Assembly: GCA_027064165.1 (NCBI GenBank)
Contig: JAMOQE010000062.1
Coordinates: 1 to 33,108 of the forward strand
Reading direction: 5' to 3'
Length of the DNA stretch: 33,108 bases
DNA from: Thermodesulfatator sp.
Lineage (GTDB): Bacteria > Desulfobacterota > Thermodesulfobacteria > Thermodesulfobacteriales > Thermodesulfobacteriaceae
Made by a program: the position numbers and the translations under genes
The notes under the pieces: generated by a model
The model's input: only the letters and a program-made list of their open reading frames with translations
Told to the model about the DNA's origin: nothing
Databases searched by the model: none
Shown: in pieces, positions 7,591-15,268 of the stretch
How the letters are laid out: each line of letters begins with the position of its first letter
Position numbering within the stretch: the stretch's first letter is position 1

Positions 7591-8655
7591 ATGCAGTTTA
7601 TAAACAGAGAAACGGATCTCGCAAAGCTTAGAGGAATTCTTTCTGAAGAGCCAAGTGTTATCTGGTTTATTTACGGGCCCATTAACAGCGGGAAAACCGC
7701 CCTTATTACAAAAGTTATTGAAGACCTCCCGGAGAATTACCGGATATTTTACATAAATTTCAGAGGCTTTGAAGGAGGATATGAAAAGTTTATAAAAACA
7801 ATGTTTGAAATGGGAGACGAAAATCTTTGGCGAAAGTTTAAAACAAAAGCTCCTCTTATCTCTGCAGCTATTGAATATGTAGAAAAAGTAGCAAAAAAAG
7901 TAAATAGCAGTATTGAACTTCCAGCCGAAGTAATAAAAATGCTTCATACCGGTGGAATGAAAGCCAGAAAAATAGATGTATTTTCCTATCTTGAAAAGCT
8001 TATGAAAAGATTTAAAGAAAAGGGATTTAAACCTGTTCTTATATTTGACGAGCTCCAGGTAATAAAGGACGAAATAAATGCAACTGGTATGCCACTTCTT
8101 GCAAGGCTTTTTAACTTCCTTGTGCGAATGACAAAAGAAACCCACCTCTGCCACTCACTCTGTGCAACAAGTGATTGTCTTTTTATAGAAGAAATCTATT
8201 CAAATGCCCGCCTTGAAGGCAGAGCAGAATATTTTCTGGTGGATGATTTAAACAAAGAGGAAGCTTTTAAATTTTATGAGGCCTTCCAGCTCAAAGAAAA
8301 AGAACTCCTCTGGCAATATGTGGGTGGGAAAATAGGAGATATCATCCGTGTAAGAGAAAGAAAAAAACTTGGAGAAACCGAACCAGAAATAATTGAAAAA
8401 TTGAAAAGAGACGCCATTCAGAAACTTCTCTGGATAAAAGTACGCCTTATGAAAGAACACCCCGAGTGGAAACCCTTTTGGCATTATCTAAAAAAAATGA
8501 AAGAAACCGAAGAGCTAAGCTTTTCTCCAGATGAGGCTGAGCTTGCTACTTTCTGGATAAGGGAAAATATACTCTTCTTTAATCCTACTACCGGAATTCT
8601 TAGACCACAAAGTAAACTCATTTCCCATGCTATAAAAGAAGTTATGGATTACTAA
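7591..8655 (+). CDS. Archaeal-type P-loop ATPase (ATPase_2/STAND-like)
   Basis: ATP-binding protein of 354 aa of the kind common in archaea and thermophilic bacteria (ATPase_2, pfam01637 style). It opens with a short FINRETDLAKL segment, then Walker A GPINSGKT (29-36) and Walker B LIFDELQ (Asp153-Glu154). The C-terminal part, from about residue 210, is helical and charged and may hold a winged helix, but no nuclease motif is evident. The cellular role of these ATPases is unknown. ATG 7591 follows a perfect AGGAGG with an 8-base spacer. One base separates its stop from the deacetylase gene. The antisense strand carries a long spurious ORF. Confidence 0.8.
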   Translation: MQFINRETDLAKLRGILSEEPSVIWFIYGPINSGKTALITKVIEDLPENYRIFYINFRGFEGGYEKFIKTMFEMGDENLWRKFKTKAPLISAAIEYVEKVAKKVNSSIELPAEVIKMLHTGGMKARKIDVFSYLEKLMKRFKEKGFKPVLIFDELQVIKDEINATGMPLLARLFNFLVRMTKETHLCHSLCATSDCLFIEEIYSNARLEGRAEYFLVDDLNKEEAFKFYEAFQLKEKELLWQYVGGKIGDIIRVRERKKLGETEPEIIEKLKRDAIQKLLWIKVRLMKEHPEWKPFWHYLKKMKETEELSFSPDEAELATFWIRENILFFNPTTGILRPQSKLISHAIKEVMDY

Positions 8656-8656
8656 A

Positions 8657-9712
8657 ATGAAAAAAATAGGGATAATTTTTGACGAAGTTTTTTTAAAGCA
8701 TAGTGCAGGAGAACACCACCCAGAATCTCCTGAGAGACTTAAAGCAATCCTCAATAGATTAAGTGAGGAAGATCTCAAGCCTTTAATAAAATTTTTTACT
8801 CCCTCCCCTGCTTCAAAAGAAGAAATTCTCTGGAATCATAGCCCTCAGCTTTATGAAGAGATTGCAGCAACTCAGAATAGAGAATTCACCCAGCTTGATC
8901 CTAACACAGGAGCAAACAAATATTCCTTTGAAGCTGCTATTAAGGCAGTAGGTGCTCAAAAAACTGCCTTAAATCTACTTTTTGACGAAGGATACAACAC
9001 GGTTTTTGCTTTAGTAAGGCCTCCCGGGCATCATGCAGAAAAAAATAAAGCCATGGGCTTCTGTCTTTTCAATAATGTTGCCCTTGCAGCTTACTATGCT
9101 AAACACCTCTATGGCTTAAAAAGGCTTCTTATTCTTGACTGGGATGTGCATCACGGAAATGGCACCCAAAAAAGTTTTTACGAAGATCCAGAGGTGCTTT
9201 ACTTTTCTATTCATCAGTATCCATATTACCCTGGGACAGGGCACTATACGGAACTTGGAAGAGGCATTGGAAGAGGTTTTACCATAAATGTTCCCTTAAG
9301 TGCTGGAAAAGGAGATGAAGCCTATGTGTATGTGTTTGAAAAGCTATTTTATCCCATAGCCATGCAATTTAAACCAGAGCTAATAATTGTTTCCGCAGGA
9401 TTTGATCTGTGTAAGGACGATCCCCTTGCAGACATGGAGGTTTCTCCAGATACAGGCATAGGCTGCATGACGCAGATTGTTAAAGAGGTGGCAGAAAAGT
9501 GCTCTCAGGGCAAAATTCTCTTTTCCCTTGAAGGAGGATATAATTTAAGCAATTTGAAAAAAGCCGTTGAGACAATAATTTTTGTATGCTCTGAGACAAA
9601 GGCTTACTCATGGAATAAAGAGTTTTCTGAAGAGGCAGAAACTGTGGAGAAAGAAGTACTCACCCCTCTAAGGGATCTTCTGACCTACTACAATTACTGG
9701 AGCTTTTATTAA
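8657..9712 (+). CDS. Histone deacetylase-family (AcuC-like) amide hydrolase
   Basis: Zinc-dependent deacetylase of the arginase/HDAC fold; bacterial relatives act on acetyl-CoA synthetase (AcuC), acetylpolyamines or other acetylated amides. The full active site is visible: HHPESPERL near the N-terminus, the His125-His126 charge-relay pair in RPPGHHAEKN, zinc ligands Asp163 and His165 in DWDVHHGNGT, the third Asp in SAGFDLCKDDPLADM and the catalytic Tyr in LEGGYN. The 351-aa length is typical. No acetoin or acetyl-CoA genes are adjacent, so the substrate is undecided. It starts one base after the ATPase stop and its own stop overlaps the tyrA start (TAATG). Confidence 0.92.
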   Translation: MKKIGIIFDEVFLKHSAGEHHPESPERLKAILNRLSEEDLKPLIKFFTPSPASKEEILWNHSPQLYEEIAATQNREFTQLDPNTGANKYSFEAAIKAVGAQKTALNLLFDEGYNTVFALVRPPGHHAEKNKAMGFCLFNNVALAAYYAKHLYGLKRLLILDWDVHHGNGTQKSFYEDPEVLYFSIHQYPYYPGTGHYTELGRGIGRGFTINVPLSAGKGDEAYVYVFEKLFYPIAMQFKPELIIVSAGFDLCKDDPLADMEVSPDTGIGCMTQIVKEVAEKCSQGKILFSLEGGYNLSNLKKAVETIIFVCSETKAYSWNKEFSEEAETVEKEVLTPLRDLLTYYNYWSFY

Positions 9713-10527
9713 TGGCTGATACCCTTGAAAACTTTACAATTGGCATAGTTGGTGGCTGTGGAAAAATGGGAAAGCTCTTTGAAAAATTTTTTAAAAATTT
9801 AGGCTATGAGGTGCTTATCTCTGACCTTTCCTGCGGAATTCCTCTTGAAGAGCTGATCTCAAAAGCAAAAGTTATTATAATCTCTGTGCCTATGGACTGC
9901 TTTGAGGCAGTAATAAAAGAAATAAGCCCCCTTGTAAATGAAAGCCACTGGGTAATGGACATCTGCTCTTTAAAAAAAGAACCTATAGAAATTATGAAGT
10001 CCCATTTAAAGTGTACAGAGATCCTTGGTACCCATCCACTTTTCGGTCCTTATGAAAAGGATCTAAAAGGAAAAATTATGGCCCTTTGTCCTGTAAAAGG
10101 AAAAAATCTTTTAAATTGGGCTAAAAAAACATTTTCTGAAGAGGGCCTTAAAGTGGTAGAAGTCTCCCCGGAAAAGCACGATGAAATTATGGGTGTTGTG
10201 CAAACACTAAATCACTTCTGGCTTGTGCTGCTGGCAAACTTGATTAAAGAGCTTGACTTAAATATTGAGGATCTGGTAAATCTCTCCACTCCAAGCTTTC
10301 TTAAACAGCTCCTTATCCTGAAAAGGCTTGCAAGGCAGGACGAAAATCTTTATGCCAGAATCCAGTTTGACAATCCTGCAGGGAATAAAATAAGGGAGAA
10401 ATTGTGCAATCTCTGTGAGAAACTTGTTTCAGAATTTCAGGGGACTGAAAAGGAAGAAGCTTTTAAAAAATATTTTCTTCAGGCAAAAGAAATTGCTAAA
10501 GAACTTGAAAAACTTCTAAAAATCTAA
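9712..10527 (+). CDS. tyrA: Prephenate dehydrogenase
   Basis: NAD(P)-dependent oxidative decarboxylase converting prephenate to 4-hydroxyphenylpyruvate in tyrosine biosynthesis. It has 271 aa: an N-terminal Rossmann domain with IGIVGGCGKMGKLF (residues about 10-23) and a helical dimerisation domain with the family motifs GTHPLFGP and HDEIMGVVQTLNHFW. There is no fused chorismate mutase or ACT domain. An arogenate-specific variant is possible. Its ATG overlaps the deacetylase stop by one base, and it ends convergently, overlapping the radical SAM gene on the other strand by 12 bases. No other aromatic pathway genes are nearby. Confidence 0.9.
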   Translation: MADTLENFTIGIVGGCGKMGKLFEKFFKNLGYEVLISDLSCGIPLEELISKAKVIIISVPMDCFEAVIKEISPLVNESHWVMDICSLKKEPIEIMKSHLKCTEILGTHPLFGPYEKDLKGKIMALCPVKGKNLLNWAKKTFSEEGLKVVEVSPEKHDEIMGVVQTLNHFWLVLLANLIKELDLNIEDLVNLSTPSFLKQLLILKRLARQDENLYARIQFDNPAGNKIREKLCNLCEKLVSEFQGTEKEEAFKKYFLQAKEIAKELEKLLKI

Positions 10528-11532
10528 TGTTACCTCTTTTAAACGAGGTTTATAACAGGCCTGACAAAAAGAATAATCCTTAAAATCTCTTCTAAATCTT
10601 TTAAATTTTTCTTTTTTCCAGATTGATTTTAAACTGGTTTCTTCGTATACATTGCCAAAGCTTAAATGAGAATAAGAAATGCTTTCTCCTTCAAAAAAAT
10701 AAGCCGGATTCCCTTTCACAGGAAGATACAAAAGCACACAGGGAGATACTTCTCCTGAGGAGGCAATAAAAAGTGCGTCTTCTATGTATTCCGGACACTT
10801 TTCTGCATAATAATCTTTGCAGGGCAAAAAAACGCGCATTTCCATCCCCAATTCTTTTGCCTTACAAATTGCTTCTTTAGCAATACTCAAAGCCCCTTCT
10901 TCAAAGTAAATTACTTCAGACTGGAGTTTTGAAGAAGGTACAAAGGTTAAAGTGTGGACTACAATTTGCCTTACCCCCAGGCTTTTTAAGTAATCAGGTA
11001 ATTTAAGTAAATCCTCCATAGCAGACCTAAGCCACATATAAGCAATGTGAACATAAGGCCTGGAAGTTTTATTAAATTCTTTCTGTTTTTTCAAGGTTTC
11101 TATGCACCAGAGCACTTTTTTAAAGCTCGTGCCTTCACGAATTTCATCGTTTTTTTTATCAACCCCTGCAAGGGAAAAGGCAATTAGATCAAGCCTTTCC
11201 TCAATAAGCCTTTTTACTGTGTCCTCTTTCCAGACCGTGCCATTTGTAGTTGTTCCTACAAACAGTCCATCTTCTTTTGCTATACGCAAAAATTCAAAAA
11301 ATTGAGGATGTAAAAAAGGCTCTCCCCATCCCTGCAAATGTAGCATTCGGGTGGAAGAAAAGTCTTTTAATAAGGAGGAAAATCTTCCCAGAGAAAAATG
11401 AACAGGCTTCCAGAAAGTAGCATATACCCTGTGAGGACAGTAAATACACCTTCCATTGCAAAACGAAGTAACCTCAAGCTGAATCCAGCGCCAGAGATAA
11501 AATAAACGGGAAAAGCATTTAAAAAGATTCAT
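10516..11532 (-). CDS. Radical SAM/SPASM-like protein
   Basis: Radical SAM enzyme of 338 aa. The 4Fe-4S ligands are Cys25, Cys29 and Cys32 in FCNGRCIYCPHR, followed by HLQGWGEPFLHPQF (the GGE-type SAM motif). The C-terminal third carries further cysteines in a SPASM-like arrangement: FLPCKDYYAEKCPEY, SGEVSPCVLLY and YSFCQACYKPR near the end. Such auxiliary-cluster enzymes modify peptides or proteins or act as maturases; the substrate is unknown. Its ATG overlaps the stop of the small Cys-rich gene (ATGA), so the two are translationally coupled. No transporter or second biosynthetic gene is adjacent. Confidence 0.85.
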   Translation of the reverse strand: MNLFKCFSRLFYLWRWIQLEVTSFCNGRCIYCPHRVYATFWKPVHFSLGRFSSLLKDFSSTRMLHLQGWGEPFLHPQFFEFLRIAKEDGLFVGTTTNGTVWKEDTVKRLIEERLDLIAFSLAGVDKKNDEIREGTSFKKVLWCIETLKKQKEFNKTSRPYVHIAYMWLRSAMEDLLKLPDYLKSLGVRQIVVHTLTFVPSSKLQSEVIYFEEGALSIAKEAICKAKELGMEMRVFLPCKDYYAEKCPEYIEDALFIASSGEVSPCVLLYLPVKGNPAYFFEGESISYSHLSFGNVYEETSLKSIWKKEKFKRFRRDFKDYSFCQACYKPRLKEVTLDF

Positions 11533-11741
11533 GACGAAACTTTAGGTGTATAATCTTTGCAGACATTATATCCCGAAAGGTAAACATTTTTGCGAATACA
11601 CAGGCCATCATCTTTTCTGGTGGAGCCATAAGCAGAACTTAAAACATTATAACCAGGAAATACTTCTTCAAGAAACTTGGGATCATTTTTGAAATATTTA
11701 CAGGTATAGCAGCACTTTTTATTTTTTGAATTGAATTTCAA
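11529..11741 (-). CDS. Small Cys-rich protein coupled to the radical SAM gene
   Basis: Unrecognised small protein with five cysteines: an N-terminal CCYTCKYF, a central DDGLC and a C-terminal YNVCKDY. The CxxC...C...C arrangement with aromatic neighbours suggests a bound Fe-S cluster or zinc rather than disulfides; this is inference. A longer reading begins at GTG 11750, but AGGAGG at 11756-11751 abuts that codon. TTG 11741, nine bases downstream of AGGAGG, is the better start and gives 70 aa. The stop overlaps the ATG of the radical SAM gene, suggesting a fixed partnership as accessory protein or substrate. Confidence 0.65.
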   Translation of the reverse strand: MKFNSKNKKCCYTCKYFKNDPKFLEEVFPGYNVLSSAYGSTRKDDGLCIRKNVYLSGYNVCKDYTPKVSS

Positions 11742-11757
11742 CTTCAGCACCCTCCTT

Positions 11758-11790
11758 AAAATAAAAGGGGGAGAGCTTTTGCTCTCCCCC
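11758..11790 (-). terminator. Intrinsic terminator after yeiH
   Basis: A perfect 10-bp stem (GGGGGAGAGC, 11767-11776, with GCTCTCCCCC, 11781-11790) closes a four-base loop. Read on the minus strand, it is followed by TTTTATTTT. It lies 17 bases after the yeiH stop and directly before the ribosome binding site of the Cys-rich gene. Confidence 0.92.
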
Positions 11791-11806
11791 CTTCTTTTAA
11801 AGAATC

Positions 11807-13210
11807 CTATTTAGCCATATGAAGGTGTGTCCAGTAATTAACAAATACTTTGGTAGAAAGAATAAATCCAAGAATCACATTGACAATGACACCAATAGTG
11901 AATGCCCAGAAAGGTCTGGCCCCAACCTTGGCAAGCTCACGGAATCTGGTGGTAAGACCGATACTAAAGAAGCAAAAGATGAATGACCAGGTTCTCATGG
12001 TCTTAATTGGCCCAACAAGATTGGGCTTGATTACATTTTTATAGGTAAGAAGGTCTGCACTTGCAGTTACAGCAGTCATGAAAAGAGATGCTACAAAGAA
12101 ACCGAGAACGAACTTAGGAAATCTCCACCAGATCTCAGCAGGGCTGGGTTTTACTCCAGACTCCTCAACTTCCCACTTCATGGTGGAGATAAGAGCCATT
12201 ACGAATGCCCACACACCAATCCAGATGTCACGACCAACGACCTTCATCAAAGTAAATGCCCAGATAGCATCTTCTTCTGTTCCAGGAATAGAAGGCAAAT
12301 GTTCAGCCAGCATTCCATAAGCCTGGGCGGCTGCAAAACCAGCAGCATCAGCAAACTCAGAAGTTCCAATCCATGCACCGGCAACTCCTGCATGAAGGTG
12401 AAGTGCTCTTGATATGAGAGGTAAGAAGAAAATCATAATAATTGCCCAGATAATCACCATGGTGATAGCAATTGAGGGATATTCTTTTTTTGCCTTTACA
12501 GCTCCTGCAATAGCAATTGAGGCAGACACACCACAAACTGCTCCACCTGCACCAAGGGTTGCACCTAAACGACGATCAAGACCAAAAAGCTTAGTGGCAG
12601 CAAAATAAATGGTAAGGAAGGTAGTTACTGCCACAATGGTTGCTTGAATAAAAGCAACAGGACCTGCCCAGATAATCAGGGTGAAAGGTAAAGTAGCACC
12701 CAGAAGCACGATACCTGTCTTAATATAGTACTCAACACGGAAACCAGTGTCCATCCACTTGGGAAGCCTGAAGATGTTAGAAATGAGCATTCCCAAGGCC
12801 AGAGCTACAAGGGGAGGCTCAAGGTTGTAGTGGTGAGCCTTATCCCAGGCACCAATGTAAAAAATAATTACTGAAAAAATGTAAACGAAAATAAAAGACG
12901 GAATGTACTCAGAAAGTTTAAAACCCATAATGCTTACACTAATAGAGAAGAGAACCAACCAGATTATAAAGTTCACTACATAAGCCCCAAGATGAGCAGT
13001 AAAATTGGAAAATGCCTGGCCCAATGTGTGCCACTTGGCAGGTTTAATAGCAATAAACTTCATAATGTTCGCGTTACCACTTTTAAAAAAGAAATAGGCT
13101 GCCAAAATAATAAGAAAAGACAACCAAACCGCCCACCAGTCCTCCTTCAAGTATAGCTCCTTCCACCCCATGTGGGAGGAGCCAGGGCTGTTAGTTCTTT
13201 CTGCACTCAT
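11807..13210 (-). CDS. YeiH-family putative sulfate exporter (UPF0324)
   Basis: Polytopic inner-membrane protein of the family annotated 'putative sulfate exporter'; the transported solute is not established for most members. The family core is clear from about residue 130: LEPPLVALALGMLISN, YIKTGIVLLGATLPF, the glycine-rich GATLGAGGAVCGVSASIAIAG, WIGTSEFADAAGFAAA and the C-terminal FCFFSIGLTTRF. At 467 aa it exceeds the usual ~340 by an N-terminal section with about three extra hydrophobic segments. ATG 13210 follows AAGGAGGTG. It has its own promoter and a strong terminator, so it looks mono-cistronic. An exporter of this kind fits a sulfur-metabolising organism, but that is inference. Confidence 0.88.
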   Translation of the reverse strand: MSAERTNSPGSSHMGWKELYLKEDWWAVWLSFLIILAAYFFFKSGNANIMKFIAIKPAKWHTLGQAFSNFTAHLGAYVVNFIIWLVLFSISVSIMGFKLSEYIPSFIFVYIFSVIIFYIGAWDKAHHYNLEPPLVALALGMLISNIFRLPKWMDTGFRVEYYIKTGIVLLGATLPFTLIIWAGPVAFIQATIVAVTTFLTIYFAATKLFGLDRRLGATLGAGGAVCGVSASIAIAGAVKAKKEYPSIAITMVIIWAIIMIFFLPLISRALHLHAGVAGAWIGTSEFADAAGFAAAQAYGMLAEHLPSIPGTEEDAIWAFTLMKVVGRDIWIGVWAFVMALISTMKWEVEESGVKPSPAEIWWRFPKFVLGFFVASLFMTAVTASADLLTYKNVIKPNLVGPIKTMRTWSFIFCFFSIGLTTRFRELAKVGARPFWAFTIGVIVNVILGFILSTKVFVNYWTHLHMAK

Positions 13211-13240
13211 AGCCCCACCTCCTTTTTATTTTTTTTTAAT

Positions 13241-13268
13241 ATTTTATAAAAATTGAATATAAAGTCAA
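13241..13268 (-). promoter_or_regulatory. Promoter of yeiH
   Basis: TTGACT (13268-13263), a 16-base spacer and TAAAAT (13246-13241) on the minus strand, 30 bases before the ATG. No terminator of the upstream dcw unit is visible between the Memo stop and this promoter, so some read-through is possible. Confidence 0.6.
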
Positions 13269-13290
13269 GTTCTGTTTTTCTTATCAAATT

Positions 13291-14478
13291 TTAAAAATAT
13301 ATTCCAGCTGAAGCCACAGAAACCACTGAGCCCTGGCCAAATGGAAGGGCATCCTGATAATAAATCTCCCCTTTACATTTTTTACCCAGTTTTTTCATAA
13401 TCAAAGAAAGAAGATAAAGACAGGAAAAACCGCACACTTTCATTTTCTCTGCTTTCGGAGCAAGCTCTTCTATTCTTTCTGAAGCCCCCTCAAAGGCACT
13501 TTCCATAAGCTCTTTATCAAGTTCAAGAGCCTCTTTTCTCTCCTTTTCTGTTACAGCAAAAGGATCTCCGTACCTTAAACCCAGATGACAGAAGTCAATA
13601 CCCAGCACAAGATAGGTTCTTTCATCAAAAAGCTCTACTATAGCCTGAGCAAAGTCTTCTACAAGCTTTTTATGTTCTTTAAACAACAAAAATGGCCCTA
13701 CAAGAAAAGGCAGCACAACAAATTCTTCTCCAAGGAGATAGTGAAGAAAAAGCATCTGAAATTCAAGCGAATGTTCCATCCTATGTGCCATGTGATCAGG
13801 GAATAAGTTGAGTTTTCTACTTTGAGTAAGAAAAAATAACCCACCCTTATCGTTTTTAACCACTCCAAATGGCGTAGCAAAATCCTTTGTAAGCACAGAA
13901 ATAGGGAAATCCAGATGATGTCCTACTCCCAGAAGGATTATCCTTGCTCCTTTCTCAGGCTTAAATCTGGCATAGCTCTCTGCAAATCCCCTTGCACCTA
14001 CCCTTAAGTCTATATGAGGAGCAATGAGCACTCTGGGAGTCTTTTCTTGAACCACTCCCTCTGCCAGTTTTAAAATATCCTCTACAAAAAATTTCGCCTC
14101 AGCAGGAGAAACAGGATAAGCCTGCATGGCATGAGCCATGGGACGCACTTTGACCTTAAGCCATTTTTCGTAAGCCCTCTTCTTTATCTCCTCAAACCTT
14201 TCACTCCAGAGAAGCCCCTTCTCATCAAGAAATTCCACAAGTTTTTTTATGTCTTCAATTGGAACTACCTGCCCCAGTCTCTTGGTAGCCTCTGCCTGAA
14301 GATCTCTCAAGTCATGTTTCCCATCCATCAAGGCAAGCAAAAATCCCATATATTGAGGCACAACCACAATCTCATTTATAAAAGCAAGTGGATCTCTTAA
14401 AAGAAAAACCGGTTTCCCTTGATGATTGGAAGGAATTACATCTACATATCTCAAAATAGGCTTAAAACTTTCCTCCAT
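13291..14478 (-). CDS. amrB: AmmeMemoRadiSam system protein B (Memo family)
   Basis: Memo-family metal-binding protein, the B component of the AmmeMemoRadiSam set (AMMECR1, Memo, radical SAM) whose biochemical role is not settled. The N-terminal ~130 residues form a helical, PqqD/winged-helix-like domain often seen in bacterial members (MGFLLALMDGKHDLRDLQAE). The Memo domain follows: APHIDLRVGARGF and LLGVGHHLDF supply the metal His residues, and VCGFSCLYLL supplies the Cys. I prefer ATG 14478 (395 aa) to TTG 14490, because GGAGG lies five bases before the ATG and overlaps the TTG. It is one base after the ParB-like stop, so it is the last gene of the dcw unit. Partners A and radical SAM are not seen adjacent. 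Confidence 0.88.
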   Translation of the reverse strand: MEESFKPILRYVDVIPSNHQGKPVFLLRDPLAFINEIVVVPQYMGFLLALMDGKHDLRDLQAEATKRLGQVVPIEDIKKLVEFLDEKGLLWSERFEEIKKRAYEKWLKVKVRPMAHAMQAYPVSPAEAKFFVEDILKLAEGVVQEKTPRVLIAPHIDLRVGARGFAESYARFKPEKGARIILLGVGHHLDFPISVLTKDFATPFGVVKNDKGGLFFLTQSRKLNLFPDHMAHRMEHSLEFQMLFLHYLLGEEFVVLPFLVGPFLLFKEHKKLVEDFAQAIVELFDERTYLVLGIDFCHLGLRYGDPFAVTEKERKEALELDKELMESAFEGASERIEELAPKAEKMKVCGFSCLYLLSLIMKKLGKKCKGEIYYQDALPFGQGSVVSVASAGIYF

Positions 14479-14479
14479 T

Positions 14480-15256
14480 CTACCCTCCAAAATCCTCTAT
14501 ACTTAATTCTTTACAGGCTTCTTTAACCCTTTCAATAGCCTGATAAAACTCCTCCTCTATCACCCTCACCCTTAAACCAAAGGCCCTTTGCACAGCCTTT
14601 CTCACAATCTCTCCCTTTTGCAGGGCGTTCTCAAAGCCCAGCTCTGCAAATTTATCATTTACTACCTGATTCAGTTCCACAAGGGCATCTGCCCTTCTCC
14701 TTCTTTCCTCAATAGCACTCTCCAGCGGCTCATCCAGAAATTCGTCTATCTTGGACACAAAACTTTCATAAAAACTGGCTGGAAATCTCTTCTCTTTTTC
14801 TTCAAGCACAAATCCAAAAGTGATGTAAACCGGGTCTTTAAAATAGGTAAAAAGATCTGCCTCTATAAGAGAGGCATCCTCTTCAAAAAGATCCATATAT
14901 AACCTGTAAGCCTGCCTTGACTTTTCCTTTACATTAGGGGGTTTTTCTGTGTTAAATTCCAGAATATGATGGTAAAGGCTTTCATCCGCCACAATGGCCA
15001 GAATTTCTCGCGCTCCAAGATCCTTCATGGCCTCAAGCCTGTGCTGGCCATCCACCACAAAAAACTTTCCTTCCTTTTCCACCACCACAATGGGAGTCAA
15101 AAAGCCCAGCTTTTCAATAGCCATTTCAAGATGCTTCTTTAAACTCTCGGAAATATCCCTTTGAAAAGGCGGCCGATGCACCTCCTCCAGTTTCAAAACT
15201 ACAAGCTTGAGAGGCTGCTTTTTTACTGGATCCTCAAATACTGCTATCTCTTTCAT
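14480..15256 (-). CDS. ParB/Srx-fold protein with DGQHR motif
   Basis: Protein of 258 aa with an N-terminal ParB-like domain: VHRPPFQRDISESL, LGFLTPIVVVEKEG and VDGQHRLEAMKDLGAREI. The signature is DGQHR, as in DndB/DGQHR-type members, not the GERR of true chromosomal ParB that binds CTP. No ParB-type helix-turn-helix or dimerisation domain is obvious; the C-terminal 150 residues are helical and strongly charged (AIEERRRRADALVELNQ). No parA is nearby. The start is ATG 15256 with AGGGGTG just upstream; a GTG at 15265 is less likely. It begins 12 bases after ftsZ and is followed at once by the Memo gene. Function unknown; DNA or nucleotide binding is plausible. Confidence 0.75.
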   Translation of the reverse strand: MKEIAVFEDPVKKQPLKLVVLKLEEVHRPPFQRDISESLKKHLEMAIEKLGFLTPIVVVEKEGKFFVVDGQHRLEAMKDLGAREILAIVADESLYHHILEFNTEKPPNVKEKSRQAYRLYMDLFEEDASLIEADLFTYFKDPVYITFGFVLEEKEKRFPASFYESFVSKIDEFLDEPLESAIEERRRRADALVELNQVVNDKFAELGFENALQKGEIVRKAVQRAFGLRVRVIEEEFYQAIERVKEACKELSIEDFGG

Positions 15257-15268
15257 TTTTATCACCCC

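Noticed and set aside
7546-8154. A 202-codon open frame on the minus strand opposite the archaeal-type ATPase
   Set aside because: It is rich in Phe, Tyr, Lys and Ser as expected for the antisense of an A-rich gene, has no ribosome site, and the plus strand carries Walker motifs and AGGAGG.
10516-11741. A complete RiPP (sactipeptide-type) biosynthetic cassette
   Set aside because: No leader-core pattern, protease or exporter is seen near the radical SAM gene; only the small-protein partnership is kept as a question.
14480-15256. A true chromosome-partition ParB
   Set aside because: It lacks the GERR CTP-binding box, a clear helix-turn-helix and a neighbouring parA; the DGQHR motif places it in a different branch.
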